Shown here piece by piece: positions 1 through 11,000 of a DNA stretch of 64,000 bases. Where the stretch lies: contig NC_132901.1 of NCBI RefSeq assembly GCF_030463535.1, forward strand, positions 6,977,364 through 7,041,363. Direction: 5' to 3'. The position numbers and the translations under genes are program-made. The stretch comes from Salminus brasiliensis. Taxonomy: Eukaryota; Chordata; Actinopteri; Characiformes; Bryconidae. Each line of letters opens with the position of its first letter. The stretch's first letter is position 1. A model generated the notes under the pieces. That model had not been told where the DNA came from. It worked only from the letters and a program-made list of their open reading frames with translations, and ran no database searches.

Positions 1-1344
1 CTGTTCTCCACTACCTGTATTAACTGCACCTGTTTGAACTCGTTACCTGTATAAAAGACACCTGTCCACACACTCAATCAGTCAGACTCCAGCATCTCCA
101 CAATGCCCAAGACCAGAGAGCTTTGTAAGGACATCAGGGATAAAATTGTAGACCTGCACAAGGCTGGGATGGGCTACAGGACAATAGGCAAGCAGCTTGG
201 TGAGAAGGCAACAACTGTTGGTGCAATTATTAGAAAATGGAAGAAATGCAAAATAACGGATAATCTCCCTCGGTCTGGGGCACCATGCAAGATCTCACCT
301 CGTGGAGCATCAATGATCTTGAGGAAGGTGAGGAATGAGCCCAGAATTACACGGCAGGACCTGGTCAATGACCTGAATAGAGCTGGGACCACAGTCTCAA
401 AGAAAACAATCAGTAACACTCTACGCCGTCAAGGATTAAAATCCTGCAGTGCACGCAAGGTGCCCTTCCTCAAGCCAACGCATGTCAAAGCCCGTCTGAA
501 GTTTGCAAATGACCATCTGAATGATCCAGAGGAGGAATGGGAAAAGGTCATGTGGTCTGATGGGACAAAAATAGAACTTTTTGGTTTAAACTCCACTCGT
601 CATGTTTGGAGGAAGAAGAATGATGAGTACAACCCCAAGAACACCATCCCAACCGTGAAGCATGGCGGTGGAAACATCATTCTTTGGGGATGCTTTTCTG
701 CAAAGGGGACAGGACGACTGCACCGTATTGTGGGAAGGTTAGATGGGGCCATGTATCGTGAGATTTTGGCCAACAACCTCCTTCCCTCAGTAAGAGCACT
801 GAAGATGGGTCGTGGCTGGGTCTTCCAGCATGATAACGACCCAAAACACACAGCCAGGGCAACTACAGAGTGGCTCCGTAGGAAACATCTTAAGGTCCTG
901 GAGTGGCCTAGCCAGTCTCCAGACCTGAATCCAATAGAAAATCTTTGGAGGGAGCTTAAAGTCCGTGTGGCCCAGCGACAGCCACGAAACCTGAAGGCTC
1001 TGGAGGAGATCTGTATGGAGGAGTGGGCCAAAATCCCTGCTGCAGTGTGTGCAAACCTTGTCAAGAACTACAGGAAACGTCTCATCTCTGTAATTGCAAA
1101 CAAAGGTTTCTGTACCAAATATTAAGTTTCTTTTTCTGGTGTATCAAATACTTATTTCCCACAATAAAATGGAAATTAATTATTTAAAAATCATACAATG
1201 TATTTTTCTGGATTTTTGTTTTAGATTCCATCACTCACAGTTGAAGAGTACCTATGATAAAAATTACAGTCTTCTACATGCTTTGCAAGTGGGAAAACCT
1301 GAAAAATCAGCAGTGTATCAAATACTTGTTCTCCCCACTGTATA
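1..1344 (+). mobile_element. Tc1/mariner DNA transposon, left end cut by window start
   Basis: This is a Tc1-like element with a transposase gene at 103-1125. Its right terminal inverted repeat ends in a 'ccactgta' terminus at a TA dinucleotide near 1341-1344. Two matching direct repeats built on 'tgtatcaaatact' lie near 1140 and 1314, about 174 bp apart. That is the IR/DR layout of Sleeping Beauty-type elements. The left repeat lies mostly outside the window, so it cannot be checked. The element sits in an intron of N4BP2, antisense to that gene. It belongs to the same broad family as the dead copies at 21384-25175 and 56836-58430. Confidence 0.93.
103..1125 (+). CDS. Tc1-like transposase, uninterrupted 340 codons
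   Basis: This would be the cut-and-paste transposase that binds the element's inverted repeats and moves it into TA sites. The single exon of 340 codons equals the usual length of fish Tc1 transposases and has no stop or frameshift. N-terminal paired-like helix-turn-helix DNA-binding regions occupy about residues 1-110. The RNase-H-fold catalytic domain follows, with D153 (in WSDGTK), D244 (in QHDNDPKHT) and E279 (in NPIENLW), the same numbering as Sleeping Beauty. A glycine-rich box (KHGGGNI) lies at about 187-192. One oddity is glycine at 154, where related copies, including the one at 56836-58430, have glutamate. The start at 103 gives the conserved MPKT-type N-terminus. Activity is unproven. 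Confidence 0.92.
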   Translation: MPKTRELCKDIRDKIVDLHKAGMGYRTIGKQLGEKATTVGAIIRKWKKCKITDNLPRSGAPCKISPRGASMILRKVRNEPRITRQDLVNDLNRAGTTVSKKTISNTLRRQGLKSCSARKVPFLKPTHVKARLKFANDHLNDPEEEWEKVMWSDGTKIELFGLNSTRHVWRKKNDEYNPKNTIPTVKHGGGNIILWGCFSAKGTGRLHRIVGRLDGAMYREILANNLLPSVRALKMGRGWVFQHDNDPKHTARATTEWLRRKHLKVLEWPSQSPDLNPIENLWRELKVRVAQRQPRNLKALEEICMEEWAKIPAAVCANLVKNYRKRLISVIANKGFCTKY

Positions 1345-2003
1345 AAGATATTTGCACAACATTCTTGAGAAATTGTAATTGTGAACAACCTAAATCTGTT
1401 AAATCATCAACTGTTATAAAAATTTCAATTCATTTCAGTTATTAACATGTGAACTTTTTAAATCTGGCATCAGTCTCTTACATTGAGACAAAATTGAGAA
1501 TTGGTCTTACATTAGGTATTTTTGAATTATTATTATTTACATTGACTTTCATCGAACATTAATGGCTCTACAAGCAACACGCTTATAACAGTTTAGGAAT
1601 TTGCTGCATGATGACAGAATGATTCATTTTTTTAAAAATCATTAAAGGCAAATAGGTTATTGCAAGATGCTGAATTTTACAGCACAAATGTAGAACTGGC
1701 ATGCAGACCCCAAGATTGATGATAATAATGCTACAAAATGACAATACAGCTACAATTTATTAATATTAAGATCTTGTAGTCAAGTTGTCACACTGAAACC
1801 TCAAGCATGACACAGCATTATGTATAGCACTACATGTTGTAAATGCATTTATAATGTAGCATGTACAAGACTCATTAGCATTTACTTTACATTATTATTT
1901 GCTGGAAACACATGGGAAAGCCCAAGGGTGCAAGGATGCGTTGTAAGCAGAAGAATATGTTTACTGTGAGTGAAAGTAATAGGATCTTTTTCTAGTGGCT
2001 TAC
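1345..2003. other. N4BP2 intron sequence, no recognised feature
   Basis: This AT-rich DNA lies between the Tc1 right end and the N4BP2 exon at 2004. I see no splice-bounded coding segment on either strand. The next N4BP2 exon should lie to the left of the window. Confidence 0.6.
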
Positions 2004-5000
2004 CAAAGCAACGTAGGGCTTCATCTCCCAACACTGCATGTTGGTGTTGTCTACAATTATAGGGCTATGGCCGCTCTCAAAAGCGTCTTTTGCTGGAAAT
2101 AAAAGTAAAAATCAATGTTAATGTTTAAGAAAATATTTCATTACTAGTCTTATAGCTAGACATATGGACGATGATAACTGAAGAGAATATTTGTGATGAT
2201 ATTGTTCTTGTACTGTACTTCATCAGTCTATATTTAAAGTTTTATTTTATTATTTTATTTATTTTATTTTTATTTTATTTCAAAATGCATCAGGCATGTT
2301 TAGATAGTTCTTAATAAACTTGGTGCTAGCAAGTCTTTCCCATGCCACTGGCTAAAACCCAAGCCCAAAGTATTATTGATCCACCCTGTGCTTAATAGTT
2401 GTAGGGGTGTTCCTTTAATTAAATTCTGAACCCTTTTCTTCCAAACATACCTTTACTTATTGTGGCCAAAAAGTTTTTTTTTTTTACTTGTTTCCAAAGG
2501 GCATCCAGCTTTTTTGGAAGTACTTTTAAACATCCAAAATGTTTGTGTCACCACTCCAGAGTCTGTTTAATTTTTTTGTACACCTTTTGCAGTCAAACTG
2601 GGGCTCTGGTTTGCCTTTTTAGCAATTTTACGAGCCGTTTTCTTTGTGTTCCAGACCTTTGACCGTTACTGTTATTTCTTCATTATTTTATGAACTGTGA
2701 CCATTTTGACCAGGGGTGCCCAAACCTTTGCATACCACTGTATGCTATTAATTAGTGTTAATGAGCAAATAAATGTTTCTATTTTTGAAAACAGTTTTAT
2801 GACCCCTACTGGGAGGTCCACAGTATTTATTTTATTCAAAACACAATTAAAATATCTGATGGTGTGGTTCTTCTAATCTGATTTTTGATTTGTAAATTGA
2901 CATTAACATGACAAGTGACATGTCTGTACTAAAAACAGTCAAATTAATGCAGCACTCCTTTTAACTGAACTGTGGGGTAAAACAAAATGGCAACAATTAA
3001 CACAAGCTAGCAAGATCAGGGTGATTTTTATACCCTTTAATACTCACCTCTCATATGGTTCCATGCATGAGCCTCTCCCAGTAGATCTGGCTTATAATGA
3101 TATGTCCCATTTTGGGTGAAGTATTCATCCGTGCTTAATACCAACCCACCTGGATTTTGTTCTAACATGGCACTGAAGAGAACGAAACAGATTAAACACA
3201 GAAAATTACACACAGAAACACACATTGCTCGAAAGAATAAAGTTTCAGAAAAAAAATCTTTGGTGATTGTACCAACACCAGGAGATTGCTTACTAATGCC
3301 AAGCTATAAAACTTTATTATTATTTATTGTAACTTACATTTAACATGGTACTAAGGAACACTCTTATGCTTAAGGTTTAGGTATCCTTGGCCAAAAGAAA
3401 CATTCACATTAACATATATAAAAACAAAACCGCCAAAAATAAACACACAAACACATTTACCTGGCGAGTGTGGTTTTGCCTGATCCTGGAGCACCTCTGA
3501 GCAGCACCAAGACTGGGCCCTCCAGTATGAGTTTTCTCGAGGGAAGGGTCCATGACTTAGGAACAGTGGCTGAAGGCTTTAGAGGAGCTTGACTGACTGG
3601 CCTGCCGGGCAACCATTGTGCGGTGGTGAAAGGATGGTCATTCCAAGGAATAGGTGCTTTTATTTTGGGTGTAAAAACTGGACCACCCACACGGGGCTGG
3701 AACTCCGGAGCCTGAATGTTCCAGAACATTGCTGGTGTGTTCAAGCATTCAGGATGAGCTGTTAGGTTTGCATGAGTCGTAAACGTATTAGGACGGCAGT
3801 ATGCCTTAAAGGCAGATGGCCTTGAGTTGGAATCCTCTGTCAAGTGACTAAAGTCAACAGACACATCCTTCTCCATAAGACAAGATGCACCTCCAAAGCT
3901 AAGCTCACTTACAGGTGATCCCACTCGACAAGACTCATCACGAGGCCTCGGAGTGGAGTTGGAGCTTAAAGGCGCCAATTTTGGATCACTTTCCACATCT
4001 AACTGCTCCAGCTTCGATATGGCCTGGTGACCAGGATCAGTACTTAGAGAAGGAAGAGAGCTGAGAGGAACGGAGGACAGTGTAGACTGGTTGCCAGGAT
4101 GACTTTGAAGTGATGCTAAGGTTTCCAGTTCCTGATCAATAACTGAATCAAACTCCTCTGTAAGATGTGTTGCTTCCGGGCTGTGATCCCACCGTGGTTC
4201 TACACTGTCCGACACTGTGAAACACTCCAAAATCATTTTGTCTGATTCAGTCTTGTTAGTACAGGGCTGTGAGTCCAAAAGAGCAGCTGCCATCTCAAAC
4301 CCTGAACATGGCGGAGTAGTTGAGATTTTGCCTTCAGCAGCATCAGACAGTTCCAGGAGAGCATCCATTGCATTTTCCACTGAGAGCAAAAGAAATTAGA
4401 ACAGGGAGAGTGGAAGAGATGGAAGATATAACAGAATGGGCAGACATTTGAGAAAAAGAGACCAATAGAGACCTTGAATATACCAAGCCATAAGATAATG
4501 AATGTAGGCTAATTAATTAAGTATCGTTTTGGAAGAACTGTAGCTTACTAGTGTATTACTGAAATTTTCAGAACACAATTTTCAAAAAAACAACACACTT
4601 TTCAGCACATCATGTTCATTTCTATGGTATAATAAAGTACTCTCTACAAATCTAAAGGAGAAGGTGTTAGACAAATTCATATTCCAGTGTAAACTGAAAC
4701 CGCCCACACAACTGCCTATTTACCAGAACAAGTCTAAAATTACTGTGCAGAGCACTACTCACTTATTTAGTTTACATTTAAACAGATATCAAAAACAAAA
4801 TTTTCATTTTTTAGCATAAAAATATGTCAATTATTTAACAGAAGACAGAACAGACTAAATATGACATTGTATGTTTCAGTGTGTCCAGCATGTACCTTAC
4901 CATTATTCTTTACATACAAATACAGTTAAATATTAAGTTAAATACAGTTTGCCTGTACGTTTCCCCCAATGCCCAGGATTTGTTTACAATAAGTATTCTG

Positions 5001-5669
5001 TCAAATGGCATATACGGAAATGCTTGGTCAAACTGTAGAATATAAAATGTTTATTTAACGTACCTGATAAACAACAATATATACCGATATTGCCGATATG
5101 GGCAATAACGGCAGGTATGTAACGATTACACAGTGTTAAGCTTTAGCTTTAGCTCAACAGTCATTGTGCAATCGTTACATACCTGTCATTATCTTCATAG
5201 CTTTAATTCAAACCAATCCATCTAGTTAAGCAGCACTGTCTGTCTGTGAATCAACTGGAATGTCTATAAGGGAAGTAATCAACAGTCCAAACTGGGCAGT
5301 CTGACAAGTGCTTATGTTGACAGAGACTTTTAGGCAGTTATTTAGTAAGCTAACCAACTTTTAAATAATGTACAGTGACACCTTACAGGGGTTTATGTTA
5401 CCTTTAAAATCGGCCTCAGAAAGCACGATGTAAATAACAACAGGATCCAAGTGTGAGAACATCTCCTGCATGCTCCTCACTATCTCGTCTTTACGCTGAA
5501 AGCTCGACTCGCAGGAAGTGGGCAGTGTGGATCTTGAGTTACTTCTGTAGTTCGGCGGGGCAGCCTGTCTTGAAGCGGCTGCATTTCCCCCGTGACCGCG
5601 GGCTTCGGACTCACCGGCCTGTGCTGAAACCCGCCCGGGACTGTGGCCGTTTTTCTTTTTCTTTGGCAT
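2004..5669 (-). CDS. n4bp2: N4BP2 (NEDD4-binding protein 2), first four coding exons, 3' part outside window
   Basis: N4BP2 binds BCL3 and NEDD4 and has 5'-polynucleotide kinase and Smr-type nicking activity in mammals (family knowledge). Exons on the minus strand are 5402-5669, 3461-4379, 3048-3172 and 2004-2092, all GT-AG and in phase, giving 467 codons. The start codon at 5669 opens MPKKKKNG, like the mammalian N-terminus. An in-frame ATG further upstream at 5771 was not chosen. A CUE ubiquitin-binding domain spans about residues 60-105 and crosses the exon 1/2 junction (ADFK-VENAMDALLELS). Exon 2 is a long, poorly conserved linker ending in a Walker A loop, GAPGSGKT, at 385-392. Exons 3-4 encode VLSTDEYF and IVDNTN, typical of the kinase domain. 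The MutS-proximal and Smr parts are not in the window. Introns hold a Tc1 remnant (2290-2740) and a hairpin (5110-5187). Confidence 0.95.
2290..2740 (-). mobile_element. Tc1-like transposon remnant
   Basis: The right edge ends in a Tc1-type terminus at 2711-2740 ('gggtgcccaaacctttgcat') followed by TA. Internal sequence, including a 'gtggatcaatac' segment read on the minus strand, resembles the ends of that family. No matching left inverted repeat and no usable transposase frame are visible, so this is a deletion derivative inside an N4BP2 intron. Confidence 0.6.
5110..5187. repeat. Imperfect palindrome, 16-bp perfect core arms
   Basis: Arm 5112-5127 (caggtatgtaacgatt) is perfectly complementary to 5170-5185. 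Pairing extends about 8 bp further inward with two mismatches, leaving a loop of roughly 26-42 nt. It lies in N4BP2 intron 1. It may be a small MITE or a recombination scar. I recognise no family. Confidence 0.75.
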
Positions 5670-8085
5670 TTTGCCGACGCCGTTTTGTTCTTGGGCTGCG
5701 GGCAGATCCACTGCTGTCGAGTTTTTAGCGAAACCAAGCAGGCGACCATTAGCATTTGGGCACGCTACCAAAACGAAAAACCAAACAACCCTTTACGGCG
5801 AGGAGAAATTCTAACAGCACTGCTTGCGGACAGACGGGGAATGACAACATCATTGGGCTGGCCGGGTGAAATTAATGTTGCAATGTACTTCAAAAAATGT
5901 TATTTGTAACCATTTTGTTATCGTCTTTGGTACATAAGGTGAAGTGATGTTTCTGTTTCATTTTAATATTCTCCAAATTATTGAGAGTAACAGGACAACT
6001 GTAATTTTCTTCACAATCCTATATGTTTAAATAAAGTCAGAGATCGTGGTTGTGGTTCTTTCTCGCGGAAATATGTGGATTTTCATCTTCCGCCTTCGCA
6101 CTAGGTCTGAGAGTCGATTTCATAGGGAGTCGATTCCCTGATTCCTTCCATTAGCTAACCGAGCCAGGAAGCTTTGGACTAGATTGTTGTTCTCTGGGAC
6201 TTACTCTGGTGTCGTCGTCCAGACAGCCTGGCTGAAAAAATATGGCCTTCGACAGCACACACATCACTATACTATCTGTATTTTACTCAGAAACCGCAGA
6301 ATTATCAGAATTATCAATTACACAACACTGTGAACACAGCAACATATCTAAAGGAGCTGACAGACGAAAATGTGGTACAGTTTAAATCAGTTAATTGAGT
6401 TAGTTGTTCTGCTCAACAAGATCAAATACGCCACGTAATTAATTGAACAGTTACAGTAAACAAATGCAGATGCTTTACTTAGAATCTAAAGTACTTCCCA
6501 GGTTGTTTCCACTCCACTACATTTTAAGCTAAAATGTTCTACTCTATTTTTTGCAGTAGCTATGTCATTACTGCATACAAAAAAAACATTTCAACATTAA
6601 CAAGCTTACAGAATTGAATAAAATGCTGTAATGTGGTTGGCAAATCCTCACAGATCCAAGATAACATTTACTTTACATTTAAGGCATTTGGCAGACGCTC
6701 TTCTCTATAGCGACTTACAAAGGCGCTTCGCTATTTACCCAAGAATAACCTCAGCTGGTTTGAATAGACTAAAAATTTAAAGATCCCTCTAAGTTTAGAC
6801 ACTACTAAACACAAGTCAATATGGAGACCAAAGTACTCTACTCTTCGCCCAAGTACTCTCGGAAGAGGTGGGTCTTCAATCGGCGTTTGAAGACAGCGAG
6901 CGAAAAACTTCGAACTGGTAGTTGGAGTCGACTCCAACATTTCTGGAATCGAACAGCCCTGCCTTTCGCGGTGTCGCTGTGCTGCAAGGCGTCGTTTAGA
7001 CCGACGGGGGCGCTACGTGTCCAGTTTTTTAGAACGAGGACATCGAAACAGCACTGTATGAAAGACAAGCAGCTTTGTGCCGAAACTAAGAAACCCTAAA
7101 ATCCTGAACCTGACCAATGAATTAAAGCAACTTGTTTGAGAGGTAAATGCGGAGAAGAGTCTTTCGTGTAGTTGTGACTGAACTTGTTTTGTTAAAGCAG
7201 TTTTTGCAGTAGTTTGGAGGGGAGAAAAGCTCGCTGTCTGTGAAAACGCGTTGACTGGGATGTTCAGAGCCGCGCTGTGGGCAAGTTCGTTGGTAAGGGA
7301 GGGCGATGAGCAGCGCCTGTTCGTAGCGGTGCTTTTTTACTCCGCGGCATTGGAAAAGATGCTGCCTCACTGAGTTGGACTCACAAAGGCAAACAAGTAA
7401 ATAATTGTTTTTTTCTGCAAGCTAAAGTTGAGGTATTTTCGAAATATAGTGATATTAGATCATGGTTGTGAGTGGACATATGCTTTGTATATAAGGACTT
7501 GTTTTTTATGTTTAGCGGTTGGCAATATGTTAGTGTTGTGTGAAATGTAGCTAGTAGTTGTGAGGCCTAGCGCGCTGATTGCTAGGCCACGGTTTCTCTG
7601 TAACGGGAAGCTAGCTAGCTAATGTTAGCATGTAGCTTCTGCATTATCGGCGGCTTATGAATTCCCTATCAGTCTGACGCATTGTTTAGCGGATACGTTT
7701 AGAAAGTATTTATTTTCGCCGGACATGTTAATAAATCTGGTCTGATATAAACGGAGAAAGTGCTGAATAGTATGGAGAAACCAGTGGCAGAGCATGCCTT
7801 GTTAGCTAGCCAACACAGAGCAGTTACTCGGTTAGCTCGTTAGCTTTACAGCTACCTTTTTAACTCGGCAGGTTTCTCTGTCTTGACCCTAAACGCTCTT
7901 GAGGTACATTGTAAGTTCATACATTGTTTATTGAAGGGTTGCGGGCTGCAGAGTTACATTTCGAAAGCTTATGCGACGTTTTAAATATGTTTTAGGAAAA
8001 GTACGGTTGGTTCATTCGATGAACTTTTGTTTTCCCACCCATAGAGGCCGGTAGAGGACTGTTTGGAAAATTAACGTTTGGCGGC
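5670..8085. promoter_or_regulatory. Divergent intergenic region between N4BP2 and PDS5A
   Basis: Both genes should start transcription in this 2.4 kb head-to-head gap. The N4BP2 side (5670-5850) and about 6060-6240 look unique. An old LINE tail fills about 6655-7065. Sequence at 7560-7870 is rich in 'gctagctaa' motifs, common in fish intergenic DNA. A polypyrimidine tract and 'ccatag' at 8033-8044 form a good 3' splice site 41 bp before the PDS5A start. This suggests that an upstream non-coding exon is spliced in. I cannot place either transcription start. Confidence 0.45.
6655..7065 (-). mobile_element. LINE 3' end remnant (non-LTR retrotransposon)
   Basis: On the minus strand, 7068-6838 translates to a typical non-LTR ORF2 C-terminus ending FKRRLKTHLFREYL. 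It is followed toward 6660 by a tail with the core 'gcatttggcagacgctctt'. The reading frame upstream is truncated, so this is a 5'-truncated, dead copy. The tail core recurs in the SINE-like element at 14090-14275. Confidence 0.65.
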
Positions 8086-11000
8086 ATGGAGTTTCCTCAG
8101 CAGCAGAAGCCGGCGGCGGACAGCAAAATAATATATCCACTCGGCGTTAAGGAGATAACAGACAAAATCAGCAACGATGAAGTTGTTAAACGGTTAAAGG
8201 TAAGAAAATATGTTTAATATATGCGTTAACATATCAACATATTACGCATCCACGAAATACATTCACATAAATAAAAATAAATGCATATTAGAAAAGTTAG
8301 CACTACCTAGTTTTCTTAAGTTTACATGTTGAAAACTGTGGTCAAGACTGGTCAGACGTTTCATATTTTGCATTTTTTTTCTATATTCTAAAAACCCACT
8401 TTTTAAACTCAGAACCTAAAAGTTTGTCTCTGTGCTGTGATCGTATTAAGCAGTGGAAATACAGGTGCAGAAATTATATAGATAATATCTATATAATTCC
8501 TGTGTGTGTGTGTGTGTATATATATATATGAGAGAGAGAGAGATAGATAGATAAGCAAGGTGCCTGTATTGGATGTTGACATTTCTACAATGATGGTAAA
8601 TGGCAGGCTCTAAGAACGAATTGGTTATAAATTTAAAATTTAGAACATTCTTAATGTTTGTTTTAAATGGTAGTAGATTTAAAAATGTTTTTGGTAGTCT
8701 TAAAATGTTTACACACTTTTAAGGAATCCACAGAATAATGACACTATTTTGTAGGGATGTGCCAATACAGAATTTGGGGTTGCTGGTTATGTCTAATGTT
8801 TTGCTTATGCATGTCTGCCTGTTCCAGCATCAAAATACTTGTAAGTTTAGATAACATTTACAGAATAACGCAAAATGATTTTGAAAAATTAATGAGGTGT
8901 AGATTTTGCAGTAGCCCATTGCTGCAATAAGAAAGCGAGCAAAATGTTAGAGTTCATGCTTTTGAGCCTTACATTCAAGTATGGCATTTTTCTGATTGAA
9001 GGTTTGTTTCCTCCGTTGGCTTTAGAGTTTCTACTCTAAAGCCAACGGAGTGCTTACGGAGTACAACATACACCTTTTTTTTTTTTTTTTTTTTTTTTTA
9101 AACAAGGTAACAAAAATATGCATGCAGGATCAGAAATATACAGCACAACTAATACTTGGTTAAATGTCCCTTAGCAACTTGCACCTTCACCAGGCACGTT
9201 TGGTAGCAGTTAGGGTTCTGGCAAAATTCTGATGGTTTGAGGATACTTTTTCATTATTCCGTTTACTTTGGAAAAACAACCCCAGTGCATGATGTGATCA
9301 CCATACTTCAGTTCATACTACAGTTGAGTTGTTTGTGAATGCCTCACTTTTACTCCTCCAAATATACCACTTGTTATTCTGTCCGAAACACTCTAATCTT
9401 TCTTATCTAACCATAACGCTTTATTCCAGAGGACTTTTGATGGTGCTGATTTTGAAACAGGTACTTCCTTTTTAGATGGCAAGCTTTTAGTCCATGGCGA
9501 TGTAAAACACTCCTGGCTGTAGACAGTAGCACTGGTGTTCCAGCAGCCTTCAGTTTATGGCAGGCCACTGCATTGGTGGTTCCTGGGTTGTTCATGATTC
9601 TCTGAACCAATTTCCCTTCTGTTGAGGTTGGCAGTTTGGGTTTCTTTCCACATCTTGTCAAGTGGCTACACCTTTATGCCTTAACACCGCTACTACTTTA
9701 TGGTTCATTGACTTTTGTCAATATTTGCAAATAGTTCTGACCAGAGTAGGATGGGTCCCCCTTGTAAGTCTTGGTTCCTCCCAAGGTTTCTTCCTCCAGC
9801 TCTGAGAGTTTTTTCTTGCCACTGTTGGCTGCTCACTGGGGGTCTAATTACTGATTCTGTAAAGCTGCTTTGTGAAAACACCCGTTTGATTTGATACTTG
9901 CCAACAAGGGTTTGAACTTTTGATCTGCAATCTGCAATTGTTTTGAATTGTTCAAGAGAATTCCTGACTTGTAGTCCTTAAATTATCCAGATTTGTATTG
10001 ATCATGTTTGACTTTCCCTTTGTACTGTCTTGTTGCGTGTGGTCGAACCCTTTTTATTTGGGCACAAAGAAGCTACCAGCTACAGTCATTCATGACCACT
10101 AGCAAGTTAGGAGACCATGTCAAGTTAAAGACATAAAAAAAAAATTGCCACCTAAAGGTATAATTGACCATTTGAAAATCCAGAAAAATGTAATATATAA
10201 TATGCAACATATTTTTCTGTTAAAGATGTATGTTTGCACTCACTCTGCCCAAGAAAAGGAATGGTTCAAATTGTTGTTAAAAGCCCAAAATTGCCATTAA
10301 ATTCATGTCCATGATGAGTGTATGGTAACGTCTCACTACACTTGTACTAATATGAATGCACTTCTTACTGTTATGGACAGAACCCCTGTTTTAAACCATG
10401 ATCTCTAGAATTTGCCCATTTTGTGGTTAACACGCTTAATTAGCACTTGAAAAAAACATGGGAGAGAATAGCTTGGGCTTTATACAAGAGTACAAGAGCT
10501 GGACTAGAAATGATCTCAGACAGCAGTGTGTGGTTCTGGACACTGTGCCTGATGTCAATCAATTGTTAAAAAGGACACAATATACTTGATCAACCATTCT
10601 TTTCCTCTGATATTTGATCCAGCATTCTTTGCTGATATTAGCCTGATAACCAAATATTGAATGGGTCCCATCTCTATTTTTGATATAACTTTGAATGAGT
10701 GCTAATCACATTACCTGTTAATGTGTCACATTAACAGGTTGCAGTTGTTTACATTTATTGTGTTAAATCACAGGGGGTGCATGCCTGGGTCTGTCAGTGT
10801 TCCACAATACATAGTGTGATAATTTTAGCATTTAAAATGTACTCAATACTTTATTCACTAGAGAAAAAAACATCTGCAAGAGGTTTCCTGGGTTTCTTAT
10901 CTATTAGATTTGAGTTATATGAATTTTTTTCAATATTGCGATTAATTGAACATTTTAGATTCTTTACAATTAATGAAGAATTGTTTACGCTGCTTGATTT

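Noticed and set aside
5670-5771. Upstream in-frame ATG for N4BP2 at 5771
   Set aside because: The extension has no resemblance to known N4BP2 N-termini, whereas the ATG at 5669 opens the conserved basic MPKKKK start in an A-at-minus-3 context.
5643-5909. Plus-strand open frame over N4BP2 exon 1
   Set aside because: It is antisense to a conserved coding exon, with no homology or splice context of its own.
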